Shown here: in pieces, positions 41,671-50,214 of the stretch
How positions within the stretch are numbered: position 1 is the first letter of the stretch
How the letters are laid out: each line of letters opens with the position of its first letter
DNA from: Amycolatopsis acidiphila
Lineage (GTDB): Bacteria > Actinomycetota > Actinomycetes > Mycobacteriales > Pseudonocardiaceae
DNA length: 64,000 bases
Direction of reading: 5' to 3'
Assembly (NCBI RefSeq): GCF_021391495.1
Contig: NZ_CP090063.1
Location: 6,634,001 to 6,698,000, forward strand
Program-made: the position numbers and the translations under genes
The notes under the pieces: generated by a model
The model's database searches: none
What the model was told of the DNA's origin: nothing
The model's input: the letters and a program-made list of their open reading frames with translations, nothing else

Positions 41671-42260
41671 CGGGTCACCCCCAGGCAGTCGCGCAGGCGG
41701 ATCAGGCCGTCCCGCAACCTCGTCTTGATCGTCCCCAGTGGACTCCGCAGGAGCTCGGCCACCTCGGGATAGGTCTTGCCGCCGTAGTAGGCCAGCATGA
41801 CCGACTCGCGCTGCAGCTCGGTGAGCGAGGACAGGCAACGGCGCACCTGCTCGCGTTCGAGGCGTGCGGTGACCGCTTCGGACACCTCGTCGAACTCGCG
41901 CCCCGGCGACATCGCGCCCGCCTTCTGTTCACGGTCCGTGCGTGCCTGCGCCGAACGCACCCTGTCGACAGCTCGCCGGTGGGCCAGCGTCAGCGCCCAG
42001 TTCACGGCGCTCCCCCGCGCCGGGTTGTAGCGGGTCGCGGTGCGCCAGAGCTCGACGAGGACCTCCTGGGTGACCTCCTCCGACTGCCCCGAGTCGCGGA
42101 CGACCCGCCGCACCACACCGAAGACCGGCGCGGCGACCACCGCGTAGAGCTGTTCGAAAGCGGCTTCGCTGCCCCGGGCGACCTGCGTCAGCAGCTCCTC
42201 GGGGGTCGGCCCCGCCCCGCCCGTCCTGGGCGCGCGGATCGCTCGCACCGACTCGTCCAT
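41667..42260 (-). CDS. sigK: ECF sigma factor SigK
   Basis: A 197-residue group-4 sigma factor (ECF19/SigK type). Region 2 includes QSEEVTQEVLVELW (about 59-72) and region 4 has LTELQRESVMLAYYGGKTYPEVAELL then LGTIKTRLRDGL (about 145-185). Pairing with rskA and proximity of the ufaA1 operon fix the identity. The SD AGAGGATG precedes ATG 42260. A SigK-like promoter upstream suggests autoregulation. Confidence 0.9.
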   Translation of the reverse strand: MDESVRAIRAPRTGGAGPTPEELLTQVARGSEAAFEQLYAVVAAPVFGVVRRVVRDSGQSEEVTQEVLVELWRTATRYNPARGSAVNWALTLAHRRAVDRVRSAQARTDREQKAGAMSPGREFDEVSEAVTARLEREQVRRCLSSLTELQRESVMLAYYGGKTYPEVAELLRSPLGTIKTRLRDGLIRLRDCLGVTR

Positions 42261-42289
42261 GCATCATCCTCTCGTACTCCCGCGCGGAT

Positions 42290-42317
42290 GATTCGTCGCG
42301 GAGCGACGGCCGGATTG
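42290..42317 (-). promoter_or_regulatory. predicted SigK promoter of sigK-rskA
   Basis: On the minus strand CAATCC (42312-42317), 15 bases, ACGAATC (42290-42296). The spacer equals that of the ufaA1 promoter, and each hexamer differs from the SigK consensus by about one base. The -35 box abuts the end of the upstream LysR gene. Confidence 0.55.
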
Positions 42318-42318
42318 G

Positions 42319-43263
42319 TCAGCCGAGCTGCTTCGCGGCGTCGGCGAGCAGGCCGCGCAGCCACACGTGGCCGGGGTCCTCGTCGAAGTTCGTGTGCCAC
42401 CAGAGCTTCTCCACGATCGGCTCCGGGTCGCCCGGGCATTCGAGGACGCGCAGGCCCAGCCGGCCGGCGACCTGGTGGGCGAGGCGTTCCTGCAGCAACG
42501 CGACCCGGTCGGTGCCGGCCACGAGATGCGGCACGGCCTGATAGCTCTCCACGCGCACCGCGACGTTCGGGCGGATGCCGAAGGTGGTCAGCTGCTGCGC
42601 GATCGGCGCGGCCGTCGGGTACCCCTGGTTCGGCTGGTAGGGCACGACCCACGACAGGCGGGCGAGTTCTTCGAGGTTGGGGGTGTCGGTGGCCAGCACC
42701 CGGTTCTCCGTCGCGACGACGCACACCCACCGGTCGCGGAACAGCTCGGCCGACTGCAGCCCGGGGATCCGGAACCGGCCCGCCGGCGGGGCGATCATGC
42801 CGTCCATCAGGCGGATGTTCTCCTCGACGTCGGTGGCCATCGCCTCGCGGACCAGGCGCAGGTGCAGCCGGACCTGCGGGGCCTGCTCGTCGAGCAGCCG
42901 CGCGAGGTGCTCGCCGAGCACCGCGATGGTGTAGTCGGCGACGAGCAGGGTGAACTCGCGGCGGGACACGTCCGGGTCGAAGCTCTCGCCCGCGGCGAAG
43001 AGGCGTTCCGCCGCCGCGCAGACGACCTCGACCTGCTCGGCGAGCTGGGTGGCGAGCGGGGAGAGCACGTAGCCGCCCTTGCCGCGGACCAGCAGCTCGT
43101 CGCCGAAGTGCCGCCGCAACCGCGACAGGGCGGCGCTCGCGGCGGGCTGCGTGACGCCGACGCGCTCGGCCGCCCGCGTGACGTTCCGTTCCCGGATCAG
43201 CTCACGCAGCATGACCAGGAGGTTGAGGTCCAGGTTGGCCAGATGCGCCACGGCTCGCTTCAT
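42319..43263 (-). CDS. LysR-family transcriptional regulator (NodD/NahR-like)
   Basis: A 314-residue LysR protein. The winged HTH is at the start: LDLNLLVMLRELIRERNVTRAAERVGVTQPA...LSRLRRHFGD (about 11-55). The C-terminal effector domain is like that of NodD/NahR/PcaQ regulators that sense aromatics. It lies 31 bp downstream of the QuiC-type gene on the same strand and could regulate it or the nearby aromatic genes. Confidence 0.82.
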   Translation of the reverse strand: MKRAVAHLANLDLNLLVMLRELIRERNVTRAAERVGVTQPAASAALSRLRRHFGDELLVRGKGGYVLSPLATQLAEQVEVVCAAAERLFAAGESFDPDVSRREFTLLVADYTIAVLGEHLARLLDEQAPQVRLHLRLVREAMATDVEENIRLMDGMIAPPAGRFRIPGLQSAELFRDRWVCVVATENRVLATDTPNLEELARLSWVVPYQPNQGYPTAAPIAQQLTTFGIRPNVAVRVESYQAVPHLVAGTDRVALLQERLAHQVAGRLGLRVLECPGDPEPIVEKLWWHTNFDEDPGHVWLRGLLADAAKQLG

Positions 43264-43294
43264 GACGAACCGACTCTACGCGGGAAGCCGCTCG

Positions 43295-45037
43295 TCAACC
43301 CCGCGACAGCCGCAACCGCCGGTGGGCGGCCATCCGGACCGGGGCGTTGGCGGCGCCGTAGCCGGCATACCCGTCGATCCGCTGCACCACCTCGAAGAAC
43401 ACCCGCGAGCCCAGCACGTCGGTGTAGAAGTGCAGGAACTCGCCGTGCTCGTCGCGGTCGTAGAGCACGGAGTACTCGCGCAGCGCGGCCAGCAGGTCCG
43501 GCGGCGGCGCGAGCCGGGAGTCGAGGTCGTCGTAGTAGTTGTCGGGGATGGCCAGCAGCGGCGCGCCGCGCGCCTGCATCTCCTTCGCGCTCGCGATCGC
43601 GTCCCGCGTCGCGAATGCGAGGTGCTGTGGCTCCGGCACCCCCGGCGCCCACTCGCCGCGCCGCAGCAACGCCACGTCGAGCGAGATGCGCACGTCCCGG
43701 GCCACGTTGCTGACCGCCCGGCTGCGGACGAGGCCGAACGGCGCGGCGAACTCCGTCGCCAGCTCCGGCGTCAGGCCCAGCACCGACCGGTAGAACAACG
43801 CGGCCTCGTCGAAGTTGTCGAACGGCTGGGTCAGCGAGACGTGGTCGGTGCCGACCAGGCCCGCGCCCGCGTCCTCGTGCTCCCCGGTCCGCGGGAAGTC
43901 CTCGAGCCAGCCGTCGGAGCAGAAGAACACCGCCGTCCCGTCGGGTGCGGCCACGCCCGGCAGGCTCACGTCCGTCAGCGCGGGCGCGTGCAGCGCGGCG
44001 GCCCGCGCCATCGAGCGCTCGGGGTCGGCGCTCTCCACCGCCAGCGCGCTCACCTGCCCGGAACCCTCGTTCAGCAGCACCCGCGCCGCACCCTGCCGCC
44101 ACAGCTGCACGGGCTTCGTCCGGTGCTGTCCGGCGTGGCAGAAACCCATGGCGGCCAAGGCGTTCGCGACCTCCGGCCCGGACACCTCCAGCTCGGTGAA
44201 CGCGTGCCCGGACAGCGCGGGGGCGGGCGGGAGCCGGTCCTGCTCCAGCAACAGCAACGAGCGCATCGCGTCCACCGCCGCCCGCCACGGGTCGGACTGG
44301 CGGAACACGTCGTTGAAGACCTCGAGCGACAACGGCCCGGCGTACCCGGTCGAGAGCACGTGCCCGACGAACGCGGCGAGGTCGAACGCGCCCTGCCCGG
44401 GGAACAGCCGGTGGTGACGGCTCCACTGCAGCACGTCCATGTGCAGCCGCGGCGCGTCGGCCAGCTGGAGGAAGAACACCTTCTCGCCCGGGATCGTGCG
44501 GATCGCGGCGGTGTCGGTGCCGCGGGAGAGGACGTGGAAGCTGTCCAGGCACAGCCCGAGCGCCGGATGGTCGCCCCGGCGCACGATGCGCCACGAGTGG
44601 TCGAACGTGTCGACGAACCGGCCCCAGGCCAGCGCCTCGTACGCGATCCGCATCCCGCGCGCGGCCGCGCGGTCGGCCAGCAGGTGCAGCTGCTCGGCGG
44701 CGAGGTCGTCGTCGTCCACCGCGTCCGGGGACACCGACGAGCAGACCAGCATCATGTCCGCGCCCAGCTCGGCCATCACGTCGAACTTGCGCTCGGCGCG
44801 CCGCAGGTTGGCGGCCAGCACGTCCGGCGGCACCGCCTCGAAGTCGCGGAACGGCTGGTAGAGATCGATGGAGAGTCCCAGATCGGCGCATCGGCGGCGG
44901 ATCTCGGCCGGTGCGTGCGGTGAGACGACGAGGTCGTTCTCGAACATCTCGATGCCGTCGAACCCGGCCGCGGCGGCTGCCGCGAGCTTGTCCTCCAGCG
45001 TGCCGGACAGGCACACCGTCGCGATACTCCTGCGCAT
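43295..45037 (-). CDS. 3-dehydroshikimate dehydratase, QuiC/HPPD-like two-domain type
   Basis: A 580-residue enzyme converting 3-dehydroshikimate to protocatechuate. Residues about 1-280 form a xylose-isomerase-like TIM barrel with metal ligands in YEALAWGRFVD, LCLDSFHVLS, FFLQLADAP and LSLEVFNDVFR. Residues about 295-575 are two VOC modules like 4-hydroxyphenylpyruvate dioxygenase (GTDHVSLTQPFDNFDEA, then LHFYTDVLGSRVFFEVVQ). This architecture is that of QuiC1. The role of the C-terminal half is unsettled. It is divergent from a TetR gene. Confidence 0.85.
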   Translation of the reverse strand: MRRSIATVCLSGTLEDKLAAAAAAGFDGIEMFENDLVVSPHAPAEIRRRCADLGLSIDLYQPFRDFEAVPPDVLAANLRRAERKFDVMAELGADMMLVCSSVSPDAVDDDDLAAEQLHLLADRAAARGMRIAYEALAWGRFVDTFDHSWRIVRRGDHPALGLCLDSFHVLSRGTDTAAIRTIPGEKVFFLQLADAPRLHMDVLQWSRHHRLFPGQGAFDLAAFVGHVLSTGYAGPLSLEVFNDVFRQSDPWRAAVDAMRSLLLLEQDRLPPAPALSGHAFTELEVSGPEVANALAAMGFCHAGQHRTKPVQLWRQGAARVLLNEGSGQVSALAVESADPERSMARAAALHAPALTDVSLPGVAAPDGTAVFFCSDGWLEDFPRTGEHEDAGAGLVGTDHVSLTQPFDNFDEAALFYRSVLGLTPELATEFAAPFGLVRSRAVSNVARDVRISLDVALLRRGEWAPGVPEPQHLAFATRDAIASAKEMQARGAPLLAIPDNYYDDLDSRLAPPPDLLAALREYSVLYDRDEHGEFLHFYTDVLGSRVFFEVVQRIDGYAGYGAANAPVRMAAHRRLRLSRG

Positions 45038-45056
45038 TTCGCCTCCTGCGCCAGCT

Positions 45057-45073
45057 GGACGGACCGGTCGGTG
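45057..45073. promoter_or_regulatory. candidate TetR operator
   Basis: Centred on GACCGGTC (45062-45069), the segment ACGGACCGGTCGGT is a palindrome with two mismatches, of the ACCGACCGGTCGGT type often bound by TetR proteins. It lies in the 53-bp gap between the QuiC-type gene and its divergent TetR gene. Confidence 0.5.
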
Positions 45074-45090
45074 AGTCCTACCGTGCGGCT

Positions 45091-45735
45091 ATGTCAGTCA
45101 CCCCTGATCGACAGCGCGACGCCGACCGCACCCGCGCCGAGATCCTCGACGTCTCGACCCGCGAGTTCGCCGACCAGGGCTACGCCGGTGCCCGCGTGAA
45201 CGAGATCGCCGCGAAGACCCGCACCACCAAGCGGATGATCTACTACTACTTCGGCAGCAAGGAGGGGCTCTACGTCGCCGCGCTCGAGCGCGCGTACTCG
45301 GTGATCCGCGCGCAGGAACAGGAGCTCGACGTCGAGCACCTCGACCCGGTGGAGGCGTTGCGGCAGCTGGCGGAGCTGACCTTCGACCATCACGAGTCCC
45401 ATCCCGACTTCGTGCGGCTGGTCGGTATCGAGAACGTGCACCGCGCCGAGCACCTGATCAAGTCGACCGTCCTGTCCGGACTGGCGACCCCGGCGCTGGA
45501 CGTGCTCAAGCGCATCCTCGCCCGCGGCCGGGCCGACGGCCGGTTCCGCGACGACGTGGACGCGCTGGACGTGCACATGCTGATCAGTTCCTTCTGCATC
45601 TTCCGCACCGCCAACCGGCACACGTTCAACGCGATCTTCGGCCGCGACCTGCTCGACCCCACCCGGCGCGAGCACTACCGCAAGATGCTCGGCGAGGTGG
45701 TGCTCGACTACGTAACTCACCATCCGGTACATTAG
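45091..45735 (+). CDS. TetR-family regulator of the divergent dehydroshikimate dehydratase
   Basis: A 214-residue TetR protein: RAEILDVSTREFADQGYAGARVNEIAAKTRTTKRMIYYYF is a complete HTH (about 15-53, quoted in parts). It is of the subfamily often next to quinate/shikimate or aromatic genes. ATG 45091 starts inside a short leader. It probably represses the QuiC-type gene through the GACCGGTC site. Confidence 0.82.
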   Translation: MSVTPDRQRDADRTRAEILDVSTREFADQGYAGARVNEIAAKTRTTKRMIYYYFGSKEGLYVAALERAYSVIRAQEQELDVEHLDPVEALRQLAELTFDHHESHPDFVRLVGIENVHRAEHLIKSTVLSGLATPALDVLKRILARGRADGRFRDDVDALDVHMLISSFCIFRTANRHTFNAIFGRDLLDPTRREHYRKMLGEVVLDYVTHHPVH

Positions 45736-45788
45736 CTGCGCGACGGCCGGACCGCAAACGCCGTGCGGGGATGGGCTCGCAGCGGCTC

Positions 45789-46637
45789 TCAGGGTTGCTC
45801 AGGCCGCCGCAGCGGGAAGGGTGTCAGGCCGCCGCCGTCCAGTACCAGGGTCTGCGCGGTGACGTAGCCGGCCTCCTCCGAGGCCAGGTACCGCGCCGCG
45901 GCGGCGACGTCCGCCGGCGCGCCCACGCGTCCCACCGGGATGGCTTTCCCGCGCTGGGCAAGGACTTCCCGCTCGTCCAGCGCCGGATCGGGGTTCAGCA
46001 CAGCACGGCTCGTGCCGACCAGGCCGGGGCAGATCGCGTTCACCGTCACGCCCCACGCGGCGACGTCCATCGCCAGCGACCGGGTCAGCCCGATCACCCC
46101 CGCCTTGGACGCGGAGTACGCCGTGGACGACGGTGCCGCGGACAGACCGGCCATCGACGCGATGTTGACGATCCGGCCCCAGCGCTGCGCCCGCATCACC
46201 GGCACCGCGAACCGCGACATCAGGAACGTGCCGCGCAGGTTGGTCCGGATCACCTGGTCCCACACGTCGATCGGCACGTCTTCGACGTCCTGCCGGTCGG
46301 GGCCCTGCGGTGCGGCCGCGTTGTTCACGAGCACGTCCAGCCGCCCGTGCCGCTCGACGATCTCCTCGACCATGCGCCGCGCGTCGTCCTCCGAGCCGAT
46401 GTCGCCGGTGACCGCCGACGCCGTCCCGCCCTCGTCCACGATCAGCGAGACGAGCGAGTCGAGACTCCAGTCGTCCTTGCGCCCCAACCGTTCCTGCCGT
46501 GCGTTCGGCACGCCGCCGGGCAGCCGGTCCGTCACCACCACGGCGATCTTCTCCGCGGCGAGCGTGCGGGCGATGGCCTGCCCCATCCCGTCGCGCTTGC
46601 CGCAGCCCGTCACCAGCGCGACCCGTGGCTCACTCAT
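45789..46637 (-). CDS. short-chain dehydrogenase of the UGSC operon
   Basis: A 282-residue SDR: TGCGKRDGMGQAIA (cofactor loop with a K-R insertion, about 10-23), VVTDRLPGG, NNAA, and YSASK. The loop between strands 2 and 3 is longer than usual (NARQERLGRKDDW). It is last in the five-gene operon and overlaps the previous stop by eight bases. It may oxidise or reduce the intermediate made by the operon's alcohol dehydrogenase. Confidence 0.82.
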   Translation of the reverse strand: MSEPRVALVTGCGKRDGMGQAIARTLAAEKIAVVVTDRLPGGVPNARQERLGRKDDWSLDSLVSLIVDEGGTASAVTGDIGSEDDARRMVEEIVERHGRLDVLVNNAAAPQGPDRQDVEDVPIDVWDQVIRTNLRGTFLMSRFAVPVMRAQRWGRIVNIASMAGLSAAPSSTAYSASKAGVIGLTRSLAMDVAAWGVTVNAICPGLVGTSRAVLNPDPALDEREVLAQRGKAIPVGRVGAPADVAAAARYLASEEAGYVTAQTLVLDGGGLTPFPLRRPEQP

Positions 46638-46866
46638 GCACGCTCCCGGACGGGTAGGTCAGGTCGATGGCCTGTTCCGGCACGCCGAGCGACTTGTGCA
46701 GGATCCCGCGCATGATCGGTTCCGGCGCGAGGCAGTCCTCGCAGGCGTCCGGGTCGGCGACGGTGATCCGCACGTCCACCCGGCCCCCGTCCTCGGTCAC
46801 GTCGAGCGCGTAGCCGTCCGCGGCGAGCGTCGTCCGCATCGCCGCCAGGCCGTTCTGGTCGATCAC
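46630..46866 (-). CDS. small CxxC protein of the UGSC operon
   Basis: A 78-residue protein with one CEDC motif in PDACEDCLAPEPIMRGI (about 38-54). Its two-layer pattern (YALDVTEDGGRVDVRITVADPD) resembles NifU-C-like small domains, in which CxxC binds a cofactor or zinc; this is a weak resemblance. GTG 46866 has a strong SD (GGGAGG) and overlaps the upstream stop, so it is coupled. Confidence 0.6.
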   Translation of the reverse strand: MIDQNGLAAMRTTLAADGYALDVTEDGGRVDVRITVADPDACEDCLAPEPIMRGILHKSLGVPEQAIDLTYPSGSVHE

Positions 46867-47900
46867 GCTTTTCCTCCCACCGGAACGGCTTTCCCGCTCC
46901 ACAGCCCGAAAACCCGAACCACCATGGACATCGCCGCATTGCGCGCGCCCGCCACCACGACGGGCAGCTGGGCCGGGCTCGACATGAACCGCTCGAACGC
47001 CTCGTCGTCCGCCGCCGGGTCGTCGGCGTGCCGGACGCCGTTCTCGGTCAGCCCGCTCTTGCCCGCCCGCCGCAGGTCCCCACGCCTGCGCCCGACGTGC
47101 TCGACCAGCCAGGCCTTGACGTCCGCCTTCGAAAAGCCCGCCTTCGCGAGCATCTGCGCGTGCTCCGGGCCGAGGACCAGGCCGGACGGCGCCTCCCGGA
47201 AGATCACCGCGCCGGTGCGGGCCATCGTGTCCGCGATGTCGGCCAGCACCTGCTCGGGATCCTGTGTGTGCCGGTTGTCGACGTACTCACAGGTGCGCAG
47301 CAGGGTCGCGGAGACGGCGCTGACGTCCTCGCCCAGCCCGCACTCCACCGACAGCGGTTCCCAGGGGCTTTCCTCCTCGTTCTCCGCGAGGCAGATCGAC
47401 CACCGGCCGGGCAGGCCCTGCGTCGCCTGTTCCAGCACGTGCGGCCGGATGCCGAACGCGTTGCGCACGATCAGCCCGATCGCCCGCGCGACCGTCGCGT
47501 TAGGACGGAAGCCAGGACCGAACGCTCCACCGGCGCTGTTGAACCCGAGCTCGGCGCGCACCGGGCCGTTCACGACGATCAGCGGAGCAGGCCCGCTCGT
47601 GCTCTGCCAGCCGCCACCGCGCGCGGCGCGATCCGCCATCACCGCCTCGAAAGCGGCCAGCACCACCGGGAAGTACTCGGGTTTGCAGCCCGCCATTGCG
47701 GCGTTGATCGCGGCCAGCTCGACCGTGCAGTCGCGGCCGACCTGCTCGATCCGGCCGATGACCTCCTCGGGCGCCCGCTCGGTCTGCGCGAGGAACTTGT
47801 CCACCAGCGGCCGCGAGGCGGGCACCACCGGCAGCCCGTCGGTCCAGTCCTGCTCGTAGCAGTACTCGATCGCTTCCTGGGCGGCTTCGGGCTGTGTCAT
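46863..47900 (-). CDS. conserved protein of the UGSC operon, function unknown
   Basis: A 345-residue soluble protein. Notable stretches are DWTDGLPVVPASRPLVDKFL, AAINAAMAGCKPEYFPVV (Cys near 77), APLIVVNGPVRAELGFN and GPGFRPNATVARAIGLI. It looks like an enzyme of the kind usually encoded next to UGSC-family proteins. I do not recognise a catalytic family. ATG 47900 begins MTQPEAAQEAIEYCYEQDW; the upstream GTG-start extension is weak. Confidence 0.6.
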   Translation of the reverse strand: MTQPEAAQEAIEYCYEQDWTDGLPVVPASRPLVDKFLAQTERAPEEVIGRIEQVGRDCTVELAAINAAMAGCKPEYFPVVLAAFEAVMADRAARGGGWQSTSGPAPLIVVNGPVRAELGFNSAGGAFGPGFRPNATVARAIGLIVRNAFGIRPHVLEQATQGLPGRWSICLAENEEESPWEPLSVECGLGEDVSAVSATLLRTCEYVDNRHTQDPEQVLADIADTMARTGAVIFREAPSGLVLGPEHAQMLAKAGFSKADVKAWLVEHVGRRRGDLRRAGKSGLTENGVRHADDPAADDEAFERFMSSPAQLPVVVAGARNAAMSMVVRVFGLWSGKAVPVGGKA

Positions 47901-47973
47901 GCGGGACACCCGCACCCGGTCGGTCCTCCTCGCAGCACTCCCGATGTCGCGCTCACTGCGTGCGGTCCTCCAG

Positions 47974-48513
47974 TCATGACGCCGTGGTCAGGATCGAGAC
48001 GACTTCCGGCAGAACCTCTTCCGCCCGCTTGCGCACCTCGTCGGGATTGAGCACCGCGACCGGATGCGCCGTGGTCGCGTAGTGGTAACCCTTGGCGTCA
48101 CGCAGTTCCGCCATCGCGTCCGCGGTGACGACGAACGCGTCGCTGCAGATCACCGCCGCAGGCACGCCGTGGCGCTCGAAGGCCACCCCGTCCGCGACCG
48201 CCGAAGCGCTGCACGAACCGCAGTCGCCAACGCCGGTGATCACCGCGTCGCAGGTCTCCTTGAGCTGCGCCAGCTGATCCTCCGGCACCGGCAACGCGAA
48301 CACCGTCTTCACGGTCGGCGTCACCGCGGCCACGCCGTGCCGCTCGACGAGCAACTTGCCCAGTTCGTCGAGGAACAGTGCCGCGTTCTGCTTGGTGTTC
48401 GACAGCAGGCCGATCGTCGCGCCCGCCAGCCGCAGCCGGTTCGGGGTCAGCACAGCGGCCCCTTCGGACACGGCGCGCAACCCGCCGGTGGGGTCGAGAA
48501 TCGCCTCAGGCAT
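47974..48513 (-). CDS. UGSC-family (seleno)protein homologue with CGSC motif
   Basis: A 179-residue protein. GVGDCGSCSASAVADG (about 94-109) is the UGSC-family motif, with Cys-98 where selenoproteins have Sec (U-G-S-C). The C-G-S-C pair suggests a thiol redox or nucleophilic role. The remainder (IGLLSNTKQNAALFLDELGKLL, VPAAVICSDAF) matches the UGSC Rossmann-like fold. It starts just after the alcohol dehydrogenase stop. The substrate is unknown. Confidence 0.75.
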   Translation of the reverse strand: MPEAILDPTGGLRAVSEGAAVLTPNRLRLAGATIGLLSNTKQNAALFLDELGKLLVERHGVAAVTPTVKTVFALPVPEDQLAQLKETCDAVITGVGDCGSCSASAVADGVAFERHGVPAAVICSDAFVVTADAMAELRDAKGYHYATTAHPVAVLNPDEVRKRAEEVLPEVVSILTTAS

Positions 48514-49609
48514 ACCGGATCACTCCTCGGATGTTCTTGCCCGCCAACATGTCCCGGTACCCGTCGTTGACCTCCTCGAGCCGGTACCGGTGGGTGATCA
48601 GCTCCTCGAGCTTCAGCTGCCCGGCGCGGTAGAGGTCCAGCAGCAGCGGGATGTCGTGCAGCGGGTTGGCGCCGCCGAACAGCGCGCCGTGGAACTTCCG
48701 CTGGTACAGCGTCATCATCGCGCCCGGCAGGTCGTACTTCCCGACGCCGGTGATGGTGATCTGCCCGTCCTTGCCCGCCATGTCCGCGCCCAGGCGGACG
48801 ACCTCGCTGTTCATCACGCCGACGGTGAGGATCACGTGGTCGGCGAGCTGCCCGCGGGTGATGTCGACGAGGAACTCCCGTGCCTGCGCCGGATCGGTGA
48901 ACGTGTCCGTGGCACCGAGCTTCCTGGCCATCTCGAGCTTGAACGGCACCGGGTCGATCGCGATCACGTTCTTCGCACCGGCGTACTGCGCGCCCTGCAC
49001 CGCATTGATGCCGACGCCGCCGATCCCGAAGATCACCACGGTCTGTCCCGCGCGCACCCCGGCCGCGTACACCGCCGACCCCCAGCCGGTGGTGACACCG
49101 CAGCCGACGAGCGCCGCGAGCTCCGGCGCGATGTCCGGCTCGTAGCGCACGCACGAGGTCTCCGACAGCACGGCGTACTCCGAAAACGTGCCGAGGACGC
49201 ACATGCCGCCGAGCTCGTCACTGCCGGAGTGGAAGCGGAAGGTGCCGTCCGGGAGCTTGCCGGTGCCGGCGTTCAAGCCCGCGTCACACAGGTTCTGCCG
49301 TCCCGTCGAGCAGTACCGGCACTTGCCGCAGACCGGGATGAACGAGCAGATGATGTGGTCGCCCTCGGCCACCCGCGTCACGCCGGGCCCGACGCGCTCG
49401 ACGATGCCCGCGCCCTCGTGCCCGCCGACCATCGGCAGCCGTCCGGGCGAGTCGCCGGAGCGGATGTGGTCGTCGGAATGGCACAGCCCCGCTGCCTCGA
49501 ACCGGACGAGCACCTCGCCCGCCTTCGGCTCGTCGAGCGCCAGCTCCTCGATCGCCCACCAGCTGTCCGGTCCGGCTTCCCGGAGTACCGCGGCCCTCGT
49601 CGTCAGCAC
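48506..49609 (-). CDS. NDMA-dependent-type zinc alcohol dehydrogenase
   Basis: A 367-residue medium-chain dehydrogenase. Catalytic zinc ligands are Cys-43 and His-64/Glu-65 (GLCHSDDH, GGHEGAG), structural zinc Cys-94, 97, 100, 108, and the NAD loop GIGGVGINA near 193. Sequence style (TRAAVLREAG start, GMCVLGTFSEY) is that of NDMA-dependent enzymes, which keep NAD bound and pass electrons to mycofactocin. It is first in the operon. GTG 49609 lies very close to its SD, so the start is uncertain by a codon or two. Confidence 0.82.
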   Translation of the reverse strand: MLTTRAAVLREAGPDSWWAIEELALDEPKAGEVLVRFEAAGLCHSDDHIRSGDSPGRLPMVGGHEGAGIVERVGPGVTRVAEGDHIICSFIPVCGKCRYCSTGRQNLCDAGLNAGTGKLPDGTFRFHSGSDELGGMCVLGTFSEYAVLSETSCVRYEPDIAPELAALVGCGVTTGWGSAVYAAGVRAGQTVVIFGIGGVGINAVQGAQYAGAKNVIAIDPVPFKLEMARKLGATDTFTDPAQAREFLVDITRGQLADHVILTVGVMNSEVVRLGADMAGKDGQITITGVGKYDLPGAMMTLYQRKFHGALFGGANPLHDIPLLLDLYRAGQLKLEELITHRYRLEEVNDGYRDMLAGKNIRGVIRYA

Positions 49610-49678
49610 GCCTCCGATCGTCAGGCACCGGCGAGTCGTGCTGATAGGGCATTTCCACCTGACGGCAAGATCGACGGC

Positions 49679-50212
49679 ATGGAGGTTTTCCTGGAGACCG
49701 CACGGCTGGTCCTCCGGCCGGTCGGCCACGCCGACGTGGCCGCGCTCGTCGAGCTGGACAGCGACCCGGAGGTGATGCGTTTCCTGACCGGCGGCAGGCC
49801 GACCCCGCGTGCCGAAGTCGAGGCGCGGATGCTCGCCGGCGGCTTCTACCTGGCCGCCGAGAAGGCGACCGGGAAGTTCGTGGGCTGGTTCGAGTTCCGG
49901 CTGTGCGAGGCCGGCACCGAGCTCGGCTACCGCCTGCGGCGGCAGGCGTGGGGAAAGGGCTACGCGACCGAGGGCGCCCGCGCGCTCGTGGACAAGGGGT
50001 TCCGGGAGCTCGGCGTCGAGCGGGTCGTCGGCTACACGATGACCGTCAACCGGGCCTCGCGACGGGTGCTGGAGAAGGCCGGATTGCGGTACGTGCGCAC
50101 GTTCCACCCCGAATGGCCGGATCCGATCGCGGGCGCGGAACAGGGTGACGTCGAATACGCCTTGCTGCGCCACGATTGGCAGCGACAGCGGCCGGATGAT
50201 GTCAAGCTTTGA
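49679..50212 (+). CDS. GNAT-family N-acetyltransferase
   Basis: A 177-residue GNAT protein of the RimJ/RimL type: LETARLVLRPVGHADVAAL at the start, acetyl-CoA loop RRQAWGKGYATEGARALVD (about 88-106) and NRASRRVLEKAGLRYV near the end. It would acetylate a small molecule or protein N-terminus. ATG 49679 has no clear SD. It is divergent from the alcohol dehydrogenase operon (69-bp gap) and lies two bases before the DUF2237 gene. Confidence 0.8.
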   Translation: MEVFLETARLVLRPVGHADVAALVELDSDPEVMRFLTGGRPTPRAEVEARMLAGGFYLAAEKATGKFVGWFEFRLCEAGTELGYRLRRQAWGKGYATEGARALVDKGFRELGVERVVGYTMTVNRASRRVLEKAGLRYVRTFHPEWPDPIAGAEQGDVEYALLRHDWQRQRPDDVKL

Positions 50213-50214
50213 CC

